From Actinomycetota bacterium (GTDB lineage Bacteria; Actinomycetota; Actinomycetes; Nanopelagicales; Nanopelagicaceae): 33,008 bases of DNA. Position 1 is the first letter of the stretch; each line of letters opens with the position of its first letter. Made by a program: the position numbers and the translations under genes. This document shows, piece after piece, positions 11,562-20,855 of this stretch. A model generated the notes under the pieces. The model saw nothing but the letters and a program-made list of their open reading frames with translations. It had not been told where the DNA came from and ran no database searches. The DNA lies in the NCBI GenBank assembly GCA_947451045.1, contig CANFXM010000015.1, forward strand, positions 1-33,008. Reading direction: 5' to 3'.

Positions 11562-12751
11562 TGCCAGATCTTGCAACTCTTGAACTCGTTGGAAAGCGAG
11601 TCTTTTTACGCTGTGACCTCAATGTTCCATTGAAAAATGGAGTCATTACAGATGACGGGCGTATCAAAGCTTCGCTTCCAACGATAAAGGCTCTTCTCGA
11701 AAAAGGTGCATCTCTTGTTATTGCGGCACACTTAGGGCGCCCCAAAGGCGAAGCAAAACCAGAGCTCTCACTCGCACCCGTTGCTCAACGACTCGGAGAA
11801 TTACTAGGAAAAGAAATTGTTTTTCCAGGTGAAGTCATTGGTGATCTAGTAACAAAGAGTGCGTATGACTTGAAAGCGGGAGAAATCCTACTTCTTGAAA
11901 ATATTCGCTATAGCGCTGCCGAGACAAGTAAAGAAGAGAGTGAAAGAGTTGCTTTTGCGACAGAGCTAGCAAAGCTTGCAGATTATTATGTCGGCGATGG
12001 CTTTGGAGCAGTTCATCGTAAGCACGCATCAGTTTATGATCTTCCAAAGCTTCTTCCGCATGCAGCCGGTTTTCTGGTTTCTGCGGAAGTGGAAGTGCTC
12101 AAGAAACTTACTCAACACCCAGATAAGCCATATGGAGTTGTATTAGGTGGGGCAAAAGTTTCAGACAAAATCGCGGTTATTTCTAATCTTTTGGACAAAG
12201 TCGATGTCATGGCCATTGGCGGTGGCATGGTTTTTACATTCCTTGCCGCGCAGGGTAAAGAGATTGGGTCATCACTTGTTGAAAGAGATTTGATTCCAAC
12301 GGTTAAAGATTTGATGGCTCAAGCAGTAAAAAATGGAGTTGAACTGCATCTCCCTACAGATATTCTCGTTGCGCCAGCATTTTCGGCCGATTCACCGGCA
12401 ACACTTGTAAGTGCTGATTCGATTCCTGCTGATCAAATGGGATTAGATATCGGGCCAGAATCTGCCAAAGATTTTGCTCAAGCAATTCAAAAGTGTAAAA
12501 CGGTATTTTGGAATGGACCGATGGGAGTCTTTGAATTTCCTGCCTTCGCACAAGGAACAAAAGTTGTAGCACAAGCACTGACACAGGTTTCAGGAATTTC
12601 AGTTGTTGGCGGGGGAGACTCTGCAGCCGCTGTTCGCGCCCTGGGATTTGCAGATGGCGATTTTGGTTATATCTCAACAGGTGGTGGCGCATCCCTTGAG
12701 TATCTTGAAGGAAAAGAACTTCCTGGTTTAGTTGCTTTGAATCTTGTGTAA
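11561..12751 (+). CDS. pgk: phosphoglycerate kinase
   Basis: Transfers phosphate from 1,3-bisphosphoglycerate to ADP. The 396 residues show the N-terminal KRVFLRCDLNVPL, AAHLGRPKGE, ENIRYSAAE and the actinobacterial-style DGFGAVHRKHASVYD. The nucleotide-binding half has VLGGAKVSDKIAVI, FWNGPMGVFEFPAFAQGT and GGGDSAAAV with the C-terminal STGGGASLEYLEGKELPGL. Length and motifs are complete. The ATG overlaps the gap stop by one base. Confidence 0.98.
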
Positions 12752-12777
12752 TTTCATAAACAATAAAAGGAGTAAAA

Positions 12778-13551
12778 ATGCGTAAGCCACTCATGGCAGG
12801 TAATTGGAAGATGAATCTCAATCACCTCGAAGCAATTGCGGTTGCGCAAAAACTTGTATACAGCCTCGATGACAAAGATTTTGACGCCGTCGATGTTGCA
12901 ATCATTCCTCCATTTACAGATATTAGATCTATTCAAACTCTTGTCGATGGTGATCGACTACGTCTTCAATACGGAGCACAAGATATGTCACCTGAAGTAT
13001 CAGGGGCATTCACAGGAGATATTTCTGGATCAATGCTTCACAAATTAGGGTGCACATTTGTTGTACTTGGTCATTCGGAGCGTCGCGCGATTCATCAAGA
13101 GAGTGATTCTCTGATCAATCGAAAAATCAAAGCAGCGCTAGCGAATGAATTAACACCTATATTTTGTGTAGGCGAAGAACTTCCAATTCGTGAATCAGGT
13201 ACTCATGTTTCACATGTGATTCGCCAAATCCGCGGCGGTCTTGAGGGTCTTACAAAACCAGAACTAAAGAAAATTGTTATTGCATACGAACCAGTGTGGG
13301 CGATTGGTACGGGCAAAACCGCAACACCTGAAGATGCACAAGAAGTCTGCGCTGCTATTCGTGAAGAGATAGAAACTATTGGCTCGCCAGAGATTGCTGC
13401 GGCAATGAGAATTCTCTATGGAGGTTCTGTGAAATCTTCAAATATCGTCGAAATCATGAAACAGGGCGATGTAGACGGTGCACTTATTGGCGGAGCGAGC
13501 CTAGATCCTGAGGAATTGGCAAAAATCGCCAAATTCCATCTTGCCGGCTAA
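12778..13551 (+). CDS. tpiA: triosephosphate isomerase
   Basis: Interconverts dihydroxyacetone phosphate and glyceraldehyde 3-phosphate. The 257-residue TIM barrel has the catalytic Lys11 in GNWKMN, His99 in LGHSERR and Glu171 in [16 protein letters not shown], the last including the flexible loop 6. The phosphate-binding [10 protein letters not shown] and LIGGASLD follow. A strong ribosome binding site AAAAGGAGT lies before the ATG. It follows pgk by 26 bases, so it is probably in the same transcript. Confidence 0.98.
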   Translation: MRKPLMAGNWKMNLNHLEAIAVAQKLVYSLDDKDFDAVDVAIIPPFTDIRSIQTLVDGDRLRLQYGAQDMSPEVSGAFTGDISGSMLHKLGCTFVVLGHSERRAIHQESDSLINRKIKAALANELTPIFCVGEELPIRESGTHVSHVIRQIRGGLEGLTKPELKKIVIAYEPVWAIGTGKTATPEDAQEVCAAIREEIETIGSPEIAAAMRILYGGSVKSSNIVEIMKQGDVDGALIGGASLDPEELAKIAKFHLAG

Positions 13552-13594
13552 TCCCTAGTATCCTTACCCATCTAGTTACCTACAGGAGTCCGAC

Positions 13595-13822
13595 GTGAAA
13601 TTAGCTCTTTCAATTCTGCTCGTTATTTCGAGCGTACTTATGATCCTGCTTGTACTTCTCCATAAGGGCAAGGGAAGCGGGCTCTCCGATTTATTCGGTG
13701 GAGGCATCTCTTCAAACTACGGTGGTTCTTCCGTTGTAGAACGCAACCTCGATCGCATCACAATCGTGGTGGGTGGACTTTGGTTCGCACTTGTTGTTGC
13801 GCTTAGTTTGGTTTTGAAGTAA
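13595..13822 (+). CDS. secG: preprotein translocase subunit SecG
   Basis: Small subunit of the SecYEG protein export channel in the cytoplasmic membrane. The 75 residues have two hydrophobic segments (about 2-21 and 55-74) separated by the glycine-rich loop GSGLSDLFGGGISSNYGGS, the family hallmark. The GTG start has AGGAG seven bases upstream. It follows tpiA, the usual actinobacterial arrangement, probably in one transcript. Confidence 0.95.
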   Translation: MKLALSILLVISSVLMILLVLLHKGKGSGLSDLFGGGISSNYGGSSVVERNLDRITIVVGGLWFALVVALSLVLK

Positions 13823-13853
13823 ACCGTTTTCTAATTCTTTGAAGGAGTAATAC

Positions 13854-14192
13854 ATGGCAAGTGCAATTCGTGGAAGTCGTGTCGGTGCCGGTCCAATGGG
13901 CGAGGCCGAACGCGGTGATTCGATTGCTCGTTCGCACGTTTCTTATTGGTGCTCTAATGGACATGAAGTTCGTCCGTCATTTGCTGAAGAAGAGACTGTT
14001 GTTATTCCAGCAGAATGGGATTGCCCAAAATGTGGTTTCCCTGCAGGACGTGACAAAAATAATCCACCTAGCCCGGTAAAGAATGAGCCTTACAAAACTC
14101 ACCTTGCTTATGTAAAAGAGCGTCGCACAGATGCAGAAGGTGCTCGCATTCTTGAAGATGCGCTCCGTAAATTACGCGGAGATGATGAATAA
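13854..14192 (+). CDS. rbpA: RNA polymerase-binding protein RbpA
   Basis: Actinobacteria-specific partner of RNA polymerase that binds the primary sigma factor and stabilises the open promoter complex. The 112 residues contain the basic N-terminal tail and linker (RGSRVGAGPMGEAERG), a core domain with likely zinc ligands Cys33, His37, Cys57 and Cys60, and the C-terminal sigma-interaction helix THLAYVKERRTDAEGARILE. Ribosome binding site GAAGGAG precedes the ATG. It ends the gap-pgk-tpiA-secG-rbpA run, with a terminator 20 bases beyond its stop. This gene is strong evidence for the phylum. Confidence 0.97.
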   Translation: MASAIRGSRVGAGPMGEAERGDSIARSHVSYWCSNGHEVRPSFAEEETVVIPAEWDCPKCGFPAGRDKNNPPSPVKNEPYKTHLAYVKERRTDAEGARILEDALRKLRGDDE

Positions 14193-14205
14193 AAGTTTCT
14201 AATAA

Positions 14206-15735
14206 CTAAAGTTGGCGAGCTGCTTCTAGTAGCTCGCCAATTCCTTTTTTGCGATCGTTGAGATGTAATCGTAATAAGGGATAAGCGCGAGATTCGAGAG
14301 CACGTCCATCACCGAGTGCTTGCGCCATCAGCAGTGTTTGGAAACCAAAATTCTTACCTGGTATTTCAAAATCGATATCGCATGCACCTGTAATTTGTAG
14401 GAATGCGCCATTGCGCTGACCGCCCTTATGGAATTGACCAGTTGAATGCAGGAAGCGTGGCCCCCAACCAAAAGTGACAGGACATTGTGTTTTACGTGCG
14501 AGTATTTTTCTCAATTCTGTTATCGCGCCATCGTCCGCTCGATCTAAATAAGCCATAATCGAAATATAGCCATGTGCAGGAATGCGTGAAATAAATTGTT
14601 GAAGTGATTCGATTGATGAATTTCCAGCTCCAAAAATCCCAATTGATTTATCTACTACCATGGCGGTAAATACGGGGAGTCTTCCTGACCATTCGTTGAG
14701 CAATGTAGAAGTTTGCTCTTTGGCTTCAGTGACATTGGGTTGGTTGAATGGATCAATTTCTAGCGCTGCGCCGACTAAAGCGGTGATCCATTCCCATGTA
14801 ATGAACTGCGCACCAAGATCTCCTGAGACAACACATTCTTGATTACCTGTAAAAGAAATACGAAGTGGTTCGCCTTCACTTCCTTCTTGTGCATTTTCAA
14901 CAACAACTGGAAGACGTCCCACTTGGTTTTTGCCAGTTGATTCTGCAACTAATTGCTCGATCCAATCACTGAGACCTGGCATCCCTGAATTCTCATCAGT
15001 GAAAGTTAGATATTGGCCAGCAGTAGCAATCACATACGCGCAATCAATTATTGGTTGTGAATTGGCGAGAAAATCTCTTTTAGCATCGTTTGCGCTATCG
15101 AGAAGAATTGAAATATCTACACCAATGAGAGCCGATGGCACTAAGCCAAATGCACTCAATACGCTAAATCGCCCGCCGACATTTGGGTCTGCATTGACGA
15201 CACTGAGACCTTGCGCTCGAGATTCTTTATCTAAAGGGGAGCCAGGATCGGTAACAATAACCATGTGATCGGATAGTGATAGTCCGGCTTTCTCAAATTC
15301 GCCCGCGAAGAATGCTCGCGCTGATGCAGTCTCAATTGTTGAACCAGATTTTGAACTTACGATTACTAAAGTCTCTGAGAGATTTCCAGCAAGTGCGTTC
15401 TCTACATAATGTGGATCTGTTGAATCGAGAATAAACAGATCTTTTCCATATGTCTGAGCAATAACTTCGGGACCCAGTGATGATCCACCCATTCCTGCTA
15501 GAACTATATGTTTTTTATCTCGATGCTTAGCAGCAAGTGCGTCCAGCGCTGGCAATAATTCCCGAGATTTTTCTGGCAGATCCACCCAATTAAGACGAAT
15601 TGTTGCTTCTGCAACCGCATCAGGGCCCCAAATAGTCGGATCCTTTTTCGCTAAGCGCTGATGTGCATCAGTTATACGTGCATACAAAGCGCTGTCCCGA
15701 TCTGTTGGTGAAACTTTGCACATAAATGAACTCAT
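14206..15735 (-). CDS. pgi: glucose-6-phosphate isomerase
   Basis: Interconverts glucose 6-phosphate and fructose 6-phosphate. The 509 residues carry GMGGSSLGPEVI and SSKSGSTIETASARAF, which bind the sugar phosphate, then DWIEQLVAESTGKNQVGRLPVV. It resembles the actinobacterial Pgi usually encoded beside transaldolase and related to the Pgi half of Tal-Pgi fusions. The ATG overlaps the tkt stop by one base (TAATG), so it is coupled to tkt. Its final codons form the rbpA terminator hairpin. An alternative internal ATG four codons on is possible. No transaldolase lies between tkt and pgi. Confidence 0.96.
   Translation of the reverse strand: MSSFMCKVSPTDRDSALYARITDAHQRLAKKDPTIWGPDAVAEATIRLNWVDLPEKSRELLPALDALAAKHRDKKHIVLAGMGGSSLGPEVIAQTYGKDLFILDSTDPHYVENALAGNLSETLVIVSSKSGSTIETASARAFFAGEFEKAGLSLSDHMVIVTDPGSPLDKESRAQGLSVVNADPNVGGRFSVLSAFGLVPSALIGVDISILLDSANDAKRDFLANSQPIIDCAYVIATAGQYLTFTDENSGMPGLSDWIEQLVAESTGKNQVGRLPVVVENAQEGSEGEPLRISFTGNQECVVSGDLGAQFITWEWITALVGAALEIDPFNQPNVTEAKEQTSTLLNEWSGRLPVFTAMVVDKSIGIFGAGNSSIESLQQFISRIPAHGYISIMAYLDRADDGAITELRKILARKTQCPVTFGWGPRFLHSTGQFHKGGQRNGAFLQITGACDIDFEIPGKNFGFQTLLMAQALGDGRALESRAYPLLRLHLNDRKKGIGELLEAARQL
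14212..14250 (+). terminator. rbpA terminator located inside the end of pgi
   Basis: TTGGCGAGCT (14212-14221) and AGCTCGCCAA (14231-14240) form a perfect 10-pair stem with a 9-base loop, followed by TTCCTTTTTT. It ends the plus-strand operon. The same bases encode the last residues of Pgi (ELLEAARQL) on the minus strand. The minus-strand side lacks a dense T run, so it is a weaker terminator for pgi. Confidence 0.9.
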
Positions 15736-17777
15736 TACTTAGTCCCTGTGATTACCGCATCAACGATTGCTTGCGGAGTAAAGCCAAACTCCTTGAAAAG
15801 AACTGATGCAGAGGCAGATGCTCCGTAGTGCTCTAAGGAAATTGCAGTGCCTTTATCTCCAATAAGTTCGCGCCATCCTTGAGCGATGCCAGCTTCGACG
15901 CTGATACGGTTGGTAATAGTTGGAGGTAGGACTTCATCGCGATATGTAGTTGATTCTTCGTTGAACCATTCGATACACGGTGCACTCACTACGCGAACGG
16001 CCACATTCTTTTCCGCCAGTATCTTTTGCGCTTCCAAAGCGATACTTATTTCGGATCCCGTTGCAATGATGATCGCTATTGGGTTTTTTGAATCCTTGAG
16101 AATATAAGCGCCTTTATCTACACCTTCAACATTTCCATGAGTTGCACGATCAATGACGGGAAGATTTTGGCGAGAGAGCAAGATGCCTGCTGGCTTGTCA
16201 CGCTTGAGAATGCTCTTCCATGCTTGTGCCACTTCATTAGCATCAGCTGGACGAATAACTGCAAGTCCAGGTATCGCACGAAGTGCTGCAAAATGTTCAA
16301 CTGGTTGATGTGTAGGGCCATCCTCGCCCAATCCAATGGAATCGTGTGTCCACACGAAAATACTTGGAACTCCCATAAGTGAAGCTAAACGAACTGCTGG
16401 TCTCATGTAGTCGCTAAAGACCGCAAATGTTCCACCGAATGTTCTGGTGAGGCCATGGAGAGATATTCCGTTGAGTATCGAACCCATGGCATGCTCGCGA
16501 ATACCAAAATGAATCACTCGACCGTAGGGATTTGTATTTTTCATTGCACTCGTTGCAGGCAAGAATGAAGAAGATCCTTCAATAGTTGTGTTATTACTTT
16601 CAGCTAAGTCGGCCGATCCGCCCCATAATTCTGGGAGAACTGATGCAATCCCTTGAATTACATCACCTGATGCTTTACGAGTTGCAATCTCTTTTCCTGC
16701 CTCGAATGTTGGGATTGCCTTTTCCCAACCAGCTGGAAGTGTGCGTGAACGTAGTCGCGTTAGTAGTTCAGCCTTATCTGGATTCCCTGCCGACCAAAGC
16801 GCAAACTGCGCATTCCATTGGCTGTGAATAGCTGCGCCACGATTTTTTACTTGTCGAACGTGATCAAGGAGTGCAAATGGCATTGCAAAATTTTCATCAG
16901 GATTGAGCCCAAGTAATTTTTTAGTCTCTGCAATTTCAGCATCACCAAGTGCAGAACCATGTGATTTCGCAGTACCTTGCGCTTTTGGTGCGGGCCATGC
17001 GATGACAGAATGCATTCTGATCAATGATGGGGCAGTGGTATGCGCCTTAGCAGCAGTCATTGCTTTATCGAGTGCTGGTAGATCAACATTTCCATCTGCT
17101 TGTGCAGCTACATCGATAACATGCCAACCGTATGCACGGTAGCGAGCACTGACATCTTCAGTAAATGCGACATGGGTATCACCCTCGATAGAAATACGAT
17201 TGTCATCATAAATAACGACAAGATTTCCAAGAGCTTGTGTTCCAGCAAGAGATGATGCCTCAGAACTTACGCCTTCTTGTAAATCGCCATCTGAACAAAT
17301 GACCCAGATAGTGTGATCAAAGATTGATTGTGCGGAATCTGGATCCAGTAAGCCCTTTTCATATCGAGCCGCCATTGCCATACCAACTGCAGTTGCGACA
17401 CCTTGGCCAAGTGGCCCAGTTGTCATTTCTACGCCTGCAGTGTGGCCCCATTCAGGATGTCCCGGTGTAAGTGAATTCCACGTTCTAAAACTTTTCAGAT
17501 CATCAAGCTCTACGCCATATCCACTAAAGAAAAGTTGAATGTAAAGAGTGAGTGAAGAATGACCACAGGATAAAACAAATCGATCTCTTCCTAACCACTG
17601 TGGGTCTGCAGGGTCATGCACTAAATGACGTTGAAAAAGATTGTAAGCAACCGGGGCAAGTGACATTGCAGTACCAGGATGGCCATTGCCAACTTTTTGT
17701 ACTGCATCCATTGCGAGTGCACGTGCATGAGCGACTGCTACATCGTCGTTCGCACTCCATTGATTCATTGATGCCAT
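15735..17777 (-). CDS. tkt: transketolase
   Basis: Thiamine diphosphate enzyme moving two-carbon units in the non-oxidative pentose phosphate pathway. With the ATG at 17777 it is 680 residues: NGHPGTAMSLAP at 31-42 including His33, the thiamine-binding GDLQEGVSSEAS...IYDDNRIS region at 164-196, and C-terminal FGIREHAMG and THDSIGLGEDGPTHQPVEH. The frame stays open 44 codons further upstream, but that part is unlike transketolase and would overlap ctaA, so it is rejected. AAAAGGG lies about nine bases before the chosen ATG. It follows ctaA by 16 bases. Confidence 0.97.
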   Translation of the reverse strand: MASMNQWSANDDVAVAHARALAMDAVQKVGNGHPGTAMSLAPVAYNLFQRHLVHDPADPQWLGRDRFVLSCGHSSLTLYIQLFFSGYGVELDDLKSFRTWNSLTPGHPEWGHTAGVEMTTGPLGQGVATAVGMAMAARYEKGLLDPDSAQSIFDHTIWVICSDGDLQEGVSSEASSLAGTQALGNLVVIYDDNRISIEGDTHVAFTEDVSARYRAYGWHVIDVAAQADGNVDLPALDKAMTAAKAHTTAPSLIRMHSVIAWPAPKAQGTAKSHGSALGDAEIAETKKLLGLNPDENFAMPFALLDHVRQVKNRGAAIHSQWNAQFALWSAGNPDKAELLTRLRSRTLPAGWEKAIPTFEAGKEIATRKASGDVIQGIASVLPELWGGSADLAESNNTTIEGSSSFLPATSAMKNTNPYGRVIHFGIREHAMGSILNGISLHGLTRTFGGTFAVFSDYMRPAVRLASLMGVPSIFVWTHDSIGLGEDGPTHQPVEHFAALRAIPGLAVIRPADANEVAQAWKSILKRDKPAGILLSRQNLPVIDRATHGNVEGVDKGAYILKDSKNPIAIIIATGSEISIALEAQKILAEKNVAVRVVSAPCIEWFNEESTTYRDEVLPPTITNRISVEAGIAQGWRELIGDKGTAISLEHYGASASASVLFKEFGFTPQAIVDAVITGTK

Positions 17778-17793
17778 TGCGTGTGACCCTTTT

Positions 17794-18657
17794 CTATCCA
17801 AGTGATATAGGTGTAGATGTGCGAGATGTCGATAGCCAGATACGCCACGCTGCGATCCAGACAAAAATGGAACCAAGAAGATGAGCGCCAACAAGGAGCG
17901 GGGGAACACCTTGGTAGTACTGAATAAAGCCTAAAGTACCCTGAGCGATACTGATAACTCCGAGAATGCGAATAAGTCTTTTCGACTCCTGGGAGAGTTT
18001 ACCTAAGAAATAATATGCCAGGGTAAGAAGCAAGAAAATGATTACGACATCAGAGTGAACTCGAGCGATTGACTCTATTTTGAAATGGAATCGAGGGGCT
18101 TGCCAATCGCCAGCATTTGGCCCAGTACCCGTAACTAAAGTTCCCAGAATGATAACTATGGTGGCTAAGAAAAGATGTAAGCGAGCAAAGACTGGAATTG
18201 AAGGAATCTTTCTAAATTTAGAATCCCATTGATAGTACAAAGTAGTACCTGCAGCGACGAGTGCAATACTGAGCAGAAAATGACCTGCTACCGGAATCGG
18301 ATTCAACTTTGTGAGAACAGTGATGCCACCTAATACTCCTTGGCCAAAAATTCCAATGAATTGAAATGCTGCTAGTACTCGCAAATCTTTTCTTCCCGAT
18401 TTCAAGACCGCAATAATTGCAACGATTGCACCAACAACCAGAGCGAAGGTCAAAAGACGATTTGAGAATTCAATCCAAGAATGAAAATGTCCCTCTGCTT
18501 GCCCCACTACCGGCTTGTATGAATCTGCCGTACATCTGGGCCATGTAGGACAGCCAAGGCCCGAACCTGTGAGACGGACCGCGCCACCAGTAACGATGAT
18601 CGCACTTTGGAGAAAGAGCAGGACTGCCAAGATTGGACGCATCAAACGGGTGGCCAT
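17794..18657 (-). CDS. ctaA: heme A synthase, COX15/CtaA family
   Basis: Membrane enzyme that oxidises heme O to heme A for aa3-type cytochrome oxidase. The 287 residues form about eight hydrophobic segments. GGAVRLTGSGLGCPTWPRC places Cys36 and Cys42 in the first external loop, matching the redox cysteine pair of Bacillus CtaA. Candidate heme histidines include those in EGHFHSWIEFSNR, VAGHFLLS, RVHSD and VGAHLLGS. SURF1, another oxidase assembly factor, is at 26889-27590. It is divergent from sufR with a gap of 57 bases. The partner ctaB, often next to ctaA in actinobacteria, is not in the window. Confidence 0.93.
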   Translation of the reverse strand: MATRLMRPILAVLLFLQSAIIVTGGAVRLTGSGLGCPTWPRCTADSYKPVVGQAEGHFHSWIEFSNRLLTFALVVGAIVAIIAVLKSGRKDLRVLAAFQFIGIFGQGVLGGITVLTKLNPIPVAGHFLLSIALVAAGTTLYYQWDSKFRKIPSIPVFARLHLFLATIVIILGTLVTGTGPNAGDWQAPRFHFKIESIARVHSDVVIIFLLLTLAYYFLGKLSQESKRLIRILGVISIAQGTLGFIQYYQGVPPLLVGAHLLGSIFVWIAAWRIWLSTSRTSTPISLG

Positions 18658-18663
18658 GCTCGT

Positions 18664-18669
18664 AGCCTA
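18664..18669 (-). promoter_or_regulatory. candidate leaderless -10 element for ctaA
   Basis: On the minus strand TAGGCT is exactly six bases before the ctaA ATG, with no Shine-Dalgarno sequence. The identical hexamer at the identical distance precedes the DUF3099 gene. Confidence 0.45.
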
Positions 18670-18714
18670 GAACCCGTGGGCTCAAGGAGAACCATTGGGC
18701 GCGTGTGATGCTAA

Positions 18715-19449
18715 ATGGCGAAATCAGGGGAATTACGACACAATACTGTTGTGAAAATAGGCGCTGCACAAGGAGCTCATACGGGTGAGGATCTTCGCAC
18801 CCGAGATGCGGTTGCCCGCTCAATTCTTGAAAATGGGCCATCGACTGCCGTTGCCTTAGGGGAGAGACTCTCTCTAACACCAGCAGGTATTCGCCGCCAT
18901 CTTGACCTTTTAGTTGCCGATGCAATCTTGGAAGCTAAAGAACCCCGGACGGCGATCGTTCGTGGACGCGGACGTCCATCAAAAGTATTTGTCATGACAG
19001 ATTTTGGACGACAAAAGTTTGAACATTCCTATGACGATTTAGCAGTTGCTGCACTTAAATTCATGTCAGCGCAATCAGGAGGAGCACTCGTTACTGCTTT
19101 TGCTGAGTCACGCGCCCAGGATATGGAACGCAAAGGTTTGGCTGCAATGGCTAAGCGATCAAATAAGAATGAAGCGCTCGCAACTTTCTTAACAGAACAA
19201 GGCTATGCGGCAAGTGTTGTCACGCGAACAACTGGTGAAGAAATTTGTCAACACCATTGTCCTATTGCCCACGTTGCCGCTGAGTTTCCTCAATTGTGTG
19301 AAGCCGAAACCGAAACATTCTCGCGTCTATTAGGTACACACGTTCAACGTTTAGCAACAATTGCCCATGGCGATGGAGTTTGTACAACATTTATCCCCGC
19401 TATAAAAACTTCCACGAAAACAAATGCAACAAGAAAGGTTCGTGCATGA
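18715..19449 (+). CDS. sufR: SufR-type iron-sulfur transcriptional regulator
   Basis: ArsR/MarR-like winged helix regulator that senses an iron-sulfur cluster and represses the suf operon. From the first ATG the product is 244 residues: DNA-binding helices about 30-75 ([18 protein letters not shown]), the wing [12 protein letters not shown] at 84-95, and four cysteines at 178, 182, 195 and 223 as probable cluster ligands, with [18 protein letters not shown] characteristic of the family. The start is uncertain. ATG 18715 has neither a Shine-Dalgarno nor a TANNNT element; GTG 18751 is in frame, sits on a perfect palindrome and would leave 232 residues with all conserved parts. Its stop overlaps sufB as ATGA. 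Confidence 0.9.
   Translation: MAKSGELRHNTVVKIGAAQGAHTGEDLRTRDAVARSILENGPSTAVALGERLSLTPAGIRRHLDLLVADAILEAKEPRTAIVRGRGRPSKVFVMTDFGRQKFEHSYDDLAVAALKFMSAQSGGALVTAFAESRAQDMERKGLAAMAKRSNKNEALATFLTEQGYAASVVTRTTGEEICQHHCPIAHVAAEFPQLCEAETETFSRLLGTHVQRLATIAHGDGVCTTFIPAIKTSTKTNATRKVRA
18739..18753. promoter_or_regulatory. palindrome CACAA-N5-TTGTG, candidate SufR operator
   Basis: CACAA TACTG TTGTG is a perfect 5+5 inverted repeat. Palindromic autoregulatory SufR sites of similar size are described for mycobacteria and Streptomyces (recalled, not looked up). It overlaps CACAAT (18739-18744), a -10-like hexamer exactly six bases before an in-frame GTG at 18751. Binding here would block transcription start if that GTG is the true start. 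Confidence 0.4.
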
Positions 19450-20855
19450 CTATCGCACATCCAGAGCTCGAAGGTCTTGGAAACTATGAATACGGTTGGT
19501 CAGATAAGAATGAGAAGTCTGATAACTCCAAGCGCGGTCTGAGCGAAGAGGTCGTACGCGATATCTCAGCGAAGAAGTCAGAGCCACAGTGGATGCTCGA
19601 TCTTCGCCTCAAAGGTCTTGGTCTTTTCTATAAGAAGCCAATGCCAACGTGGGGATCTGATCTTTCCGGAATATTCTTCGACACAATCAAATACTTTGTT
19701 CGTTCAACAGAGAAGCAAGCAACAACATGGGATGACCTGCCTGCCGATATTAAGAATACCTATGATCGTTTGGGTATTCCTGAAGCAGAGAAGCAACGTC
19801 TTGTTTCAGGTGTTGCTGCGCAATACGAATCTGAAGTTGTGTATCACTCAATTCGTGAAGATTTAGAGAAGCAGGGCGTCATATTTCTTGATACAGATAG
19901 TGCTCTGAAGCAACATCCTGAACTATTCAAAGAATATTTCGGAACTGTTATTCCTGTGGGAGATAATAAGTTTGCAGCACTGAATACTTCTGTTTGGTCC
20001 GGTGGATCATTTATTTATGTACCTAAAGGCGTACATGTAGATATCCCATTGCAGGCTTACTTCCGAATCAACACAGAGAATATGGGTCAATTCGAACGTA
20101 CTCTCATCATTGCTGATGAAGATTCATATATCCATTACGTAGAAGGATGTACTGCGCCAATCTATAAGTCGGATTCATTGCACTCTGCAGTAGTTGAAAT
20201 TATTGTGAAAAAGGGCGCACGCGTTCGTTACACAACGATTCAAAACTGGTCTAACAATGTTTATAACTTAGTGACCAAGCGCGCTACATGTGCTGAAGGT
20301 GCAACTATGGAATGGGTCGATGGAAATATCGGTTCAAAGGTCACCATGAAATACCCAGCAATATTCCTTATGGGTCCTCATGCAAAGGGTGAAACACTCT
20401 CACTGGCATTTGCTGGTGAAGGCCAACACCAAGATTCTGGTGCAAAGATGGTTCACGCCGCTCCATATACATCGTCATCAGTTATATCTAAATCTGTTGC
20501 ACGCGGCGGGGGACGTACTTCCTATCGTGGACTTGTTCAGGTTCAAGAAGGCGCTCATCATTCTGCAAGTACAGTCAAATGTGATGCCCTTCTTGTCGAC
20601 ACAATTTCTCGCTCAGATACCTACCCGTATGTTGATATTCGTGAAGACGATGTATCTATGGGGCACGAAGCAACTGTTTCAAAAATCAGTGATGATCAAT
20701 TGTTCTACTTGATGTCACGCGGACTTACAGAAGATGAAGCAATGGCAATGATTGTTCGAGGATTTATCGAACCAATCGCTCGTGAGCTACCAATGGAATA
20801 TGCCCTAGAGCTCAATCGACTCATTGAACTTCAAATGGAAGGCGCTGTTGGTTAA
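19446..20855 (+). CDS. sufB: Fe-S cluster assembly scaffold protein SufB
   Basis: Core of the SufBCD scaffold complex on which clusters are built. The 469 residues from ATG 19446 begin [20 protein letters not shown], then [70 protein letters not shown] and [23 protein letters not shown]. The ATG overlaps the sufR stop and has AAGAAAGG about eight bases upstream. A longer reading from 19380 would overlap sufR and lacks family support. Its stop overlaps sufD by one base. Confidence 0.98.
   Translation: MTIAHPELEGLGNYEYGWSDKNEKSDNSKRGLSEEVVRDISAKKSEPQWMLDLRLKGLGLFYKKPMPTWGSDLSGIFFDTIKYFVRSTEKQATTWDDLPADIKNTYDRLGIPEAEKQRLVSGVAAQYESEVVYHSIREDLEKQGVIFLDTDSALKQHPELFKEYFGTVIPVGDNKFAALNTSVWSGGSFIYVPKGVHVDIPLQAYFRINTENMGQFERTLIIADEDSYIHYVEGCTAPIYKSDSLHSAVVEIIVKKGARVRYTTIQNWSNNVYNLVTKRATCAEGATMEWVDGNIGSKVTMKYPAIFLMGPHAKGETLSLAFAGEGQHQDSGAKMVHAAPYTSSSVISKSVARGGGRTSYRGLVQVQEGAHHSASTVKCDALLVDTISRSDTYPYVDIREDDVSMGHEATVSKISDDQLFYLMSRGLTEDEAMAMIVRGFIEPIARELPMEYALELNRLIELQMEGAVG

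Noticed and set aside
13512-13537. Hairpin GGAATTGGC / GCC-A-AATTCC at the 3' end of tpiA
   Set aside because: Nine pairs with one bulge, but no T run follows and it lies within conserved coding sequence; it may be chance.
17778-17909. 44-codon N-terminal extension of transketolase with a hydrophobic stretch resembling a signal peptide
   Set aside because: It overlaps ctaA by 116 bases, is the antisense of ctaA coding sequence, and transketolase is cytoplasmic with its conserved N-terminus starting at 17777.
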